From positions 1 to 14,889 of the forward strand of contig VBIS01000016.1 of NCBI GenBank assembly GCA_005880605.1: a stretch of DNA of 14,889 nucleotides, read 5' to 3'. The notes beneath the pieces were generated by a model. The model did not search any database, was not told the origin of the DNA, and was given only the letters and a program-made list of their open reading frames with translations. Below, one piece after another: positions 6,179-11,982 of this stretch. Source of the stretch: Chloroflexota bacterium. GTDB taxonomy: Bacteria; Chloroflexota; Dormibacteria; CF-121. The position numbers and the translations under genes are program-made. How positions within the stretch are numbered: position 1 is the stretch's first letter; each line of letters opens with the position of its first letter.

Positions 6179-7069
6179 GTGAGTGGCGCCGACCGGCGCC
6201 GGGCACTCTTCGTCGTCAACCCGGCGTTGCTGGGAACCGGTAGCGATTTTGGTGGCCGCCTCATCGCGCTGGCCGAGCAGCTGGGCTGGGATGGCATGGT
6301 GCTCGAGACCAGCGCCGGGCTGAACGTCGAGGCGATCGGCGCGGCGCTGAGCCGTCGGGAGTTCCAGCTCGTGCTGGCGGCGGGTGGCGACGGCACGGTC
6401 GCCGAAGTGATGGCTGCCGCCCATCAGCAGGATGTGCCGATGGGCATCGTCCCGCGAGGCACCGCGAACATCGTGGCCCGCGAACTGGGGCTGCCGGCCA
6501 GTTGGAAGAAAGCTACCCGGCGGGCGCTCGAGCGCTTTCCTTCGACCCGGGCGGTCGACCTGGTGCGCGTCAATGACGGCTACTCGGCGCTGGCCTCGGG
6601 CATCGGCTTCGACGCCACGGTGATGCGTAACACGCCGCGCGCGCTCAAATACTGGCTTGGTCGTGCCGCGTACTTGGTCGCCGGCGCCTGGTGGCTCCCG
6701 GGCGCACCGCTCTTCGACTGCACCATCCGTGCCGATGGCGAGGCGATCGAGATGACGGCGGTCGTCGTCCTGGTGGTAAACGCGGGCATGCTGGGCGCGG
6801 CCCCTTTTCGCTTTGCTCCAAATATCGCCATCGACGATGGCTGGCTCGACATCGTGATCTATCGGCCACGCACGATGGCTCAGCGCGCCGGCGTTCTCTG
6901 GCGGATCTTCCGCCAGCGTGCGGATGGGAGCAACATGGTCCAGCGCAAGGCGCGGTCGGTTGAGATCAAGGCGCCGGATGTCCAGTGGTATGAGGTGGAT
7001 GGCGAAGTCCACCGTGGCAACGTACTGCGCGCCGAGATCGTTCCCGGTGGGGTCCGCGTCGTCGCGTGA
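6179..7069 (+). CDS. Diacylglycerol kinase family lipid kinase
   Basis: A 296-residue soluble kinase of the DagK/YegS/sphingosine-kinase superfamily, which transfers ATP phosphate to a lipid hydroxyl at the membrane face. The nucleotide motif GGDGT (69-73) is followed by GIVPRGTANIVARELGLP (89-106), the classic signature of the catalytic domain. The second domain includes VNAGMLGAAPFRFAP and DGWLDIVIY, and WYEVDGEVHRG near the C-terminus matches the conserved VDGE strand. The lipid substrate cannot be told from sequence; phosphatidylglycerol-derived or diacylglycerol recycling is usual. GTG 6179 is the start, four bases after the CDF stop. Its own stop (TGA 7067-7069) overlaps the next gene's GTG, so this is the second gene of a tight operon. 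Confidence 0.93.
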   Translation: MSGADRRRALFVVNPALLGTGSDFGGRLIALAEQLGWDGMVLETSAGLNVEAIGAALSRREFQLVLAAGGDGTVAEVMAAAHQQDVPMGIVPRGTANIVARELGLPASWKKATRRALERFPSTRAVDLVRVNDGYSALASGIGFDATVMRNTPRALKYWLGRAAYLVAGAWWLPGAPLFDCTIRADGEAIEMTAVVVLVVNAGMLGAAPFRFAPNIAIDDGWLDIVIYRPRTMAQRAGVLWRIFRQRADGSNMVQRKARSVEIKAPDVQWYEVDGEVHRGNVLRAEIVPGGVRVVA

Positions 7070-7509
7070 CGACTGTCAACGCGCGCTTTCCGTGGGCGCT
7101 CTTCCTCCCGCTGGCGGGCGTCACCGAGGTGGGTGGCCTGCTGCTCTTGCTCTCCGGTCGGAGCATCGGCTGGGCCGCGGTTGCGGCGCCGCTGGTCGGG
7201 TTTTTTGCCATGCGCGGCCCGGTGCGTCCGCGCTTCGAATTCTTAAGCGACGGCGTGATCTTTCGGCGCTCCGGCAAAAGTCCGCTCCTGCCGTGGGATG
7301 AGATCGCGGCGGTCGCGCTGGTCAAAGCCAGCGGCCGCACGGTGCTCGCGTATCGACTCAAACCCGGGGTCGCCGTGATGAAGCGCCACCCCGGCGCGGG
7401 CTTTCTGCGGGCGAAGGGCCTCGACTTCGACGGCGGGTACTTCGTCGACCAGATGACGGAGACCCCGGAGGAGATCCTCCACCGGTTCGAGCAACACCTG
7501 CGTGCCTGA
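7066..7509 (+). CDS. Small membrane protein with PH-like cytoplasmic domain, unknown function
   Basis: A 147-residue protein I do not recognise by name. Two hydrophobic segments occupy about residues 9-26 (WALFLPLAGVTEVGGLLLLL) and 31-48 (WAAVAAPLVGFFAM). A soluble part with alternating strands follows (FEFLSDGVIFRRSG, LLPWDEIAAVAL, TVLAYRLKPGVAV). This layout is common in bacterial PH-domain-like (DUF-type) membrane proteins, where WDEI is the usual strand entry. GTG 7066 shares bases with the TGA stop of the lipid kinase (GTGA), indicating translational coupling. The end overlaps the start of the methyltransferase pseudogene by eight bases. The operon context suggests a membrane or lipid role, but this is inference only. 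Confidence 0.75.
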   Translation: MTTVNARFPWALFLPLAGVTEVGGLLLLLSGRSIGWAAVAAPLVGFFAMRGPVRPRFEFLSDGVIFRRSGKSPLLPWDEIAAVALVKASGRTVLAYRLKPGVAVMKRHPGAGFLRAKGLDFDGGYFVDQMTETPEEILHRFEQHLRA

Positions 7510-7916
7510 TGAAGAACGCGCCGAGCCGTACACAGATGGGATAGATGAATGGTGGCAGCTGTCGCGACCATCGCCGGAGCTGCTCGAGGCGCTTGACGCT
7601 GGATGGTTGCGGCCGGGGATGCGCGTGCTCGATCTGGGCTGCGGCCTCGCGACTGACATTGCATACTGGCTAGAGCGCGGATTCACCGTGGTCGGGGTCG
7701 ACCAATCAGAGGCTGGCGATGTTCGCGCCCTGCCCTCCGAGCCGGCATCGTTCGACTACCCGCTCGACCCCGGGTGCTGCACCCGGGAGGCGAATTCCTG
7801 CTACGCGCCTGCCTGCACGCGCAAGGCCTCCGCAATGACATCACGGCGCAAACCATCGAGAACGTTTTCGCCGATTGGCGCCTGCTCATGCTCGAGGCGC
7901 ACCGTTCGGGCAGATA
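7502..7916 (+). pseudogene. Class I SAM-dependent methyltransferase remnant
   Basis: A broken methyltransferase. The frame starting at GTG 7502 gives a normal N-terminus with SAM-binding motif I (MRVLDLGCGLATD), followed by VVGVDQSEA. It then jumps straight to GDVRALPSEPASFD, lacking the roughly 20 residues that usually separate these motifs. After PLDP (about 7770) the recognisable continuation, VLHPGGEFLLRACLHAQGL then RNDITAQTIENVFADWRLL, is in a different frame starting at 7774; the segment that normally holds motif III is gone. Similarity fades near 7916, before any stop, where sequence of the opposite-strand glycosyltransferase begins. Two internal losses plus a missing end mean no active enzyme. 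It was the fourth gene of the CDF-lipid kinase run and overlaps the previous stop. Confidence 0.75.
7769..7787. repeat. Perfect inverted repeat at the methyltransferase break
   Basis: CCCGGGTGC and GCACCCGGG face each other around a single T (7778). The dyad sits exactly where the two reading frames of the broken methyltransferase meet. It has no T-run and lies inside former coding sequence, so it is not a plausible terminator. Confidence 0.7.
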
Positions 7917-9351
7917 CCGGGGAAGCCATGGGGGCCAGTTTCTTCAGGCTGAAGATCATTTCCGAGCCGCCGACGTATTCGACGCTCTCGATCTCGAAGC
8001 CTTTGCCCTGTAGGTAGGGGCCGAGATTGGCGCGGCTGTAGTGCGTGATGTGCTCGTCGGCGTAGCCACCAGGTGAGACTCGTCCGTAGACCCACTCCAG
8101 CGCACGCCAGCGCCAGCGGTCGTAGTCCGGGGTGCCGAGGATCAGCCGCCCGCCGGTCTTGAGCACGCGGCTCAACTCGTCGAACGGCTTCTCCTGCGCG
8201 GGGATGTGTTCGACGACCTCGGAACAGATGACGCAGTCGAAGCTGGCGTCAGCGAAGGGCAGCTCGAAGATCGAGCCGTGCACGAGCTCGTTGCCATAGC
8301 GGCGCGAGTAACGCAGCTTGTGGAGCTGGATGTCGAGTCCGATCATGCCGGGGATGGCGCCAAGAATCCGGCTCGAGCCGCAGCCGACGTCGAGCACCTG
8401 GGTGAAACCGGCGGCCTGCCGCGTGATCGCCTTGAACCGTCCCCGCTGCCAGTAGCGCTGCAGGGGGATGACGCTATCGTAGGCGCGGGCATCGTAGTCG
8501 GCCGAAGCGATCGAGTTGCGCAGCCGCCACATGGCGAGGAAGGTTCGCAGATAGGAAAGCCCGAACTTGAAGAGGCGCGCGTGGCTGTGCCCGGCGACAC
8601 GCGCCCGATATTTGAAGGGAACCTCGTGGACCTGGTAGCCGGCCGCCAGCGCCCGGATCAGGATTTCCTCCAACACGTCGAAGTCGGTGCCTTTCAGCTT
8701 GAGGTGCTGGAGCACCGACCGGTGATAGAGGCGAAAGCCGCTGGAGAGATCGTGCACCGGAAGCGAGAGGCCTCGGCCGAAGGTGACATTGAGGACGCGA
8801 CTCAGCAGCCGGCGCCAGGCTGGCATTTCCGCCGCACCACCGGGGATGTAGCGGGAGGCGATCACGACGTCGCCCTCGCCTCGAGCCTTCCACAGGTCGC
8901 TGAGGAAGGCTGGATCGTGCGAGCCGTCCGCGTCGAGGGTCAGCAGGAACTCGCCGCGTGCCTGCTCGAAGCCGGCGCGGTAAGCGCCGCCAAATCCGGG
9001 AAGCTTCTGGGTCACCAGGCGGACCTCGTGTTTGCGCACCACGTCCTGGGTGCCGTCGGTCGAGCCGCCGTCCACCACGATGATCTCGTGGGTGGGTCCC
9101 AGGGCGGCCAGAGCCTTTTTCAGCTCGGGGAGAACCCGGTCGAGGTTTTGGGCTTCATTCAGGGCGGGGAGGATCAGGCTCAGGGCACAACCCGGTAGCG
9201 CCATCGGCTCGGCGGCGGGCATCATGAACGACGGGATGCCATCGACGATCGGATATCGGGTGCCGTCGCGCCGGCAGCGGAGTTCGCGCCCCGGCTCGCC
9301 TGTTAACGGACCGTGGCATTTTGGGCAGACCAGGTTGGCGAGCGTCGGCAT
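7801..9351 (-). CDS. Trm112-like / GT2 glycosyltransferase / SAM methyltransferase fusion
   Basis: A 516-residue fusion of three parts. Residues 1-43 form a Trm112-like zinc ribbon (CPKCHGPL, then LRCRRDGTRYPIVDGIPSF); the fourth cysteine of the usual CxxCG is Asp29. Residues 56-290 are a GT2 transferase like dolichyl/polyprenyl-phosphate mannosyltransferase, with LSLILPALNEAQNL, VVDGGSTDGT (93-101) and the metal motif DAD at 140-142. Residues 305-475 are a class I methyltransferase with VLDVGCGSSRIL (319-330) and FDCVICSEVVEHI. No membrane helices are evident. It probably attaches a sugar to a lipid carrier and methylates it or a later product; substrates are unknown. The last 38 residues (from ARTVRL) are merely the antisense of the methyltransferase remnant, so the natural stop seems lost. 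The start is ATG 9349-9351, without a Shine-Dalgarno sequence but with a close -10 element. Confidence 0.88.
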   Translation of the reverse strand: MPTLANLVCPKCHGPLTGEPGRELRCRRDGTRYPIVDGIPSFMMPAAEPMALPGCALSLILPALNEAQNLDRVLPELKKALAALGPTHEIIVVDGGSTDGTQDVVRKHEVRLVTQKLPGFGGAYRAGFEQARGEFLLTLDADGSHDPAFLSDLWKARGEGDVVIASRYIPGGAAEMPAWRRLLSRVLNVTFGRGLSLPVHDLSSGFRLYHRSVLQHLKLKGTDFDVLEEILIRALAAGYQVHEVPFKYRARVAGHSHARLFKFGLSYLRTFLAMWRLRNSIASADYDARAYDSVIPLQRYWQRGRFKAITRQAAGFTQVLDVGCGSSRILGAIPGMIGLDIQLHKLRYSRRYGNELVHGSIFELPFADASFDCVICSEVVEHIPAQEKPFDELSRVLKTGGRLILGTPDYDRWRWRALEWVYGRVSPGGYADEHITHYSRANLGPYLQGKGFEIESVEYVGGSEMIFSLKKLAPMASPVSARTVRLEHEQAPIGENVLDGLRRDVIAEALRVQAGA

Positions 9352-9360
9352 GGGCTACCG

Positions 9361-9366
9361 ATTAAA
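9361..9366 (-). promoter_or_regulatory. Possible -10 element giving a leaderless transcript
   Basis: On the minus strand TTTAAT lies nine bases before the ATG of the glycosyltransferase fusion, which has no Shine-Dalgarno sequence. This spacing is what leaderless mRNAs show. No clear -35 element is visible, so the call rests on position and AT content in the 60-base divergent gap. Confidence 0.35.
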
Positions 9367-9411
9367 CGGAAAAGTGACATCCGAGCTTGCTTTGGGCAAC
9401 GGGGCAGTCGG

Positions 9412-10515
9412 GTGAGCGGCCCGCGCATCCTCGCCATCGACGTCGGCACGGGCACCCAGGACGTGCTCGTCTTCGAAGCCGGCACGGTGATCGAGAACGC
9501 GGTGCAGCTGATCATGCCGTCGCCGACGGCGCTGATCGCGCAGCGGGTCAAGCAAGCCACCGCCGATCGGGCGGACCTGCTACTGACCGGGGTGACCATG
9601 GGCGGTGGCCCCGATCATTGGGCGGTGGAGGCCCATCTGCGGGCCGGGCTGCAGGTGTATGCAACCGCGGACGCGGCCCGCACCTTCGACGACGACCTCG
9701 AACGGGTCCGTGCGATGGGGATCCGAATCGTCGATGGGCCGAACGGCGCCGGCGGCGCTCGACAGCTGGAGCTGCGGGACGTGTACACGGCAGAACTCAT
9801 GACCGCGCTGCGCGCCTTCGGCGTCAGCACCAGGTTCGATGCGGTCGCGGTGGCGGTCTTCGACCACGGTGCGGCACCACCCGGCGTGAGCGATCGCCGC
9901 TTTCGCTTCGACTACCTCCGCGAGCAGGTCGATCGCGGCATCGGGCTCACCGGCTTCGGGTTCCTCGCCAGTGAGATTCCGGAGCGCATGACGCGGATGC
10001 GCGCCGTGGCCGGCAGCTGGACCGGCGCGCAGCCGCTTTTCGTGATGGACACGGGACCGGCCGCGGTGCTCGGCGCCCTGGAGGACCCGCGCGTGGGCTC
10101 GACGGACCCCGTGATCATCGCCAACCTGGGCAATTTCCACACCATCGCAGCGCTCCTCGACGGGCGCGAGATCCGGGGGCTGCTCGAGCATCACACCGGC
10201 GAGCTGACGAAAGCCGAGCTCGAGGCCTATCTCGAGGCGCTGGCAACGGGGACGCTGTCCGATCAGACGGTGTTCGACGACATGGGACATGGCGCGCTGC
10301 AGCTGGGCACGGTGTCGTCGCCGCCCGAGCTGCTGACAGTGATCGGACCACGACGCGCGCTGCTCGAGGGCTCGCGGCTACATCCGTACCTCGCCGTGCC
10401 CCACGGCGACATGATGCTGGCGGGATGCTTTGGGCTGCTGCGCGCCCTCGCCGCGCGGCTACCGGCCTATGCGGCGGCGATCGACGATCAGCTGGGGGCG
10501 CAAAAGCCGATCTGA
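9412..10515 (+). CDS. DUF1786-family ASKHA-like protein
   Basis: A 367-residue protein that I place in the DUF1786 family, a little-studied group known mainly from archaea and some bacteria, sometimes labelled as related to pyruvate formate-lyase activation without proof. The N-terminal strand-loop LAIDVGTGTQDVLVF (Asp10, Thr13, Asp17) resembles the phosphate-1 loop of actin/hexokinase-like ATPases. Later motifs FVMDTGPAAVLGAL and IIANLGNFHTIAALLDG resemble the second phosphate loop. A C-terminal HGDMMLAGCFGLLRAL closes the fold. Function is unknown. The GTG at 9412 was chosen because the conserved strand begins directly after it, with a weak GGGG seven bases upstream; the frame is open back to 9313, but that part is antisense to the glycosyltransferase start. 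It is divergent from the fusion gene and 72 bases before the ATPase gene. Confidence 0.8.
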   Translation: MSGPRILAIDVGTGTQDVLVFEAGTVIENAVQLIMPSPTALIAQRVKQATADRADLLLTGVTMGGGPDHWAVEAHLRAGLQVYATADAARTFDDDLERVRAMGIRIVDGPNGAGGARQLELRDVYTAELMTALRAFGVSTRFDAVAVAVFDHGAAPPGVSDRRFRFDYLREQVDRGIGLTGFGFLASEIPERMTRMRAVAGSWTGAQPLFVMDTGPAAVLGALEDPRVGSTDPVIIANLGNFHTIAALLDGREIRGLLEHHTGELTKAELEAYLEALATGTLSDQTVFDDMGHGALQLGTVSSPPELLTVIGPRRALLEGSRLHPYLAVPHGDMMLAGCFGLLRALAARLPAYAAAIDDQLGAQKPI

Positions 10516-10542
10516 AAGACCGGTGTGAGAAAGCGCGGCTCG

Positions 10543-10548
10543 TAGAAT
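10543..10548 (+). promoter_or_regulatory. Weak candidate -10 element before the ATPase/VWA operon
   Basis: TAGAAT sits in the 72-base gap before the ATPase gene and would start transcription near 10555. No acceptable -35 hexamer is present at the usual spacing, so read-through from the DUF1786 gene is equally possible. Confidence 0.28.
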
Positions 10549-10587
10549 CTGCGCAGGCGTCATCACCATTCCCATAGAGGTTGTCCC

Positions 10588-11982
10588 TTGGCTCATCCCA
10601 CGACCATTGCCCAGCTGCGACAGAGCGAGTACCGCGTGCTTCCCGTCAAGGAAGAGATGCGCAAGAACCTGGTGCGGAAGATCAAGGCCAGCGAGGAGCT
10701 CTTTCCGGGCATCATCGGCTACGAGGGGTCGGTCATCCCGCAGGTCGAGAACGCCGTCCTTTCCGGCCAGGACATCGTCTTCCTCGGTGAGCGCGGCCAG
10801 GCCAAGAGCCGGCTGATCCGTTCGCTGGTGCAGCTGCTCGACGAGCAGGTCCCGGTGATCGAGGGCTGCGAGATCAACGACAGTCCGTACGCACCGATCT
10901 GCCGGGCGTGCCGCGACCGTGTGGCGGCGCAGGGCGACAAGGTCACGGTGCGCTGGATCACGCCCGATGAGCGGTACAGCGAGAAGCTCGCCACCCCGGA
11001 TACGTCGATCGCCGACCTGATCGGTGAGGTGGACCCCATCCGGGTCGCAGAGGGCAAGTACCTCGCCGACGAGCTGACGATTCACTATGGCCTGGTACCC
11101 CGCACCAACCGCGGCATCTTCGCCATCAACGAGCTGCCGGACCTGGCGGAGCCGATCCAGGTCGGGCTGTTGAACCTGATCGAAGAGCGCGACGTCCAGA
11201 TCCGAGGCTTCAAGCTGCGCCTGCCGATCGACGTCTATGTGGTGGCCAGCGCCAACCCGGAGGACTACACCAATCGCGGCCGGATCATAACGCCGCTGAA
11301 GGACCGCTTCGGGGCGCAGATCCGTACGCATTACCCGCGCAACATCGACGACGAGATTCGGATCGTGGAGCAGGAGCGCACCGATTTCCAGGACCGTGAG
11401 CTGTCGGTCACCATGCCCGACTTCATGAAGGAGATCGTCGCCGAGGTGACGCAGCTGGCCCGGCGCAGCCCGAAGATCAATCAACGCTCGGGCGTCAGCG
11501 TTCGGATCTCGATCACCAACTACGAGAACCTTGCCTCGAACGCCTCGCGCCGCGCGCTGCGGACTGGGGAGACCGACGCCGTGCCACGGATCACCGATCT
11601 GCCCTCGATCATTCCCTCGAGCGCTGGCAAGCTCGAGATGGAGACCTGGGAAGAGGGCGACGACCAGACGGTGCTGGAAAAGATCATCAAGACGGCGGTG
11701 CTCAATGTCTTCCGGCGCCACTTCGAGGCCACGCAGTTCAACGAGCTGGTGCAGCGCTTCGACGCCGGTCTCACTTTTGAGGTCTCGGAGTTGCAGGCCG
11801 CGGAGCGCTACGCCACCATGATGCGTGAGCTACCCGGGATGGAAAAGGCGCTGAAGAGCCTAGGGTTGGACAAGCGGCCGGCGCTGGCTGCTTCGGGGGT
11901 GGAGTTCATCCTCGAGGGGTTGCACCTGAGCAAGCGGATCAACAAGACCGAGCTCGACGGGGCGGCCGTTTACGCCGGCTGA
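10588..11982 (+). CDS. MoxR/magnesium-chelatase-like AAA+ ATPase
   Basis: A 464-residue AAA+ ATPase of the kind annotated as a magnesium chelatase-like protein beside a VWA partner, for example Rv0958 of Mycobacterium as I recall. Walker A is GERGQAKS (67-74), the Walker B equivalent is GIFAINELPDL (176-186) with Asn at the usual aspartate, and sensor 1 is in ASANPEDYTNRG. The arginine finger is probably Arg240 in PLKDRFG. A cysteine trio (Cys94, then CRAC at 105-108) follows Walker A and could bind a metal. The family powers assembly, remodelling or metal insertion of a partner through its VWA companion; the target here is unknown. TTG 10588 is preceded by AGAGG seven bases upstream. The stop abuts the GTG of the VWA gene, a clear two-gene operon. 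Confidence 0.93.
   Translation: MAHPTTIAQLRQSEYRVLPVKEEMRKNLVRKIKASEELFPGIIGYEGSVIPQVENAVLSGQDIVFLGERGQAKSRLIRSLVQLLDEQVPVIEGCEINDSPYAPICRACRDRVAAQGDKVTVRWITPDERYSEKLATPDTSIADLIGEVDPIRVAEGKYLADELTIHYGLVPRTNRGIFAINELPDLAEPIQVGLLNLIEERDVQIRGFKLRLPIDVYVVASANPEDYTNRGRIITPLKDRFGAQIRTHYPRNIDDEIRIVEQERTDFQDRELSVTMPDFMKEIVAEVTQLARRSPKINQRSGVSVRISITNYENLASNASRRALRTGETDAVPRITDLPSIIPSSAGKLEMETWEEGDDQTVLEKIIKTAVLNVFRRHFEATQFNELVQRFDAGLTFEVSELQAAERYATMMRELPGMEKALKSLGLDKRPALAASGVEFILEGLHLSKRINKTELDGAAVYAG

Noticed and set aside
5331..6396. Long upstream extension of the APH frame on the minus strand (open to 6396)
   Set aside because: It is the antisense of the CDF transporter, whose HxxxD motifs and C-terminal domain are clear on the plus strand; the extension shows low-complexity His/Asp/Arg-rich sequence.
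5987..7012. Open frame of 341 codons on the minus strand
   Set aside because: It is antisense to the lipid kinase with GGDGT; no domain is recognisable.
8206..9198. Open frame of 330 codons on the plus strand
   Set aside because: It is antisense to the glycosyltransferase domain with its DAD and DGGSTDGT motifs.
10459..11721. Open frame of 420 codons on the minus strand
   Set aside because: It is antisense to the MoxR-like ATPase, which has complete Walker and sensor motifs; the minus frame is open because of GC-rich codon bias.
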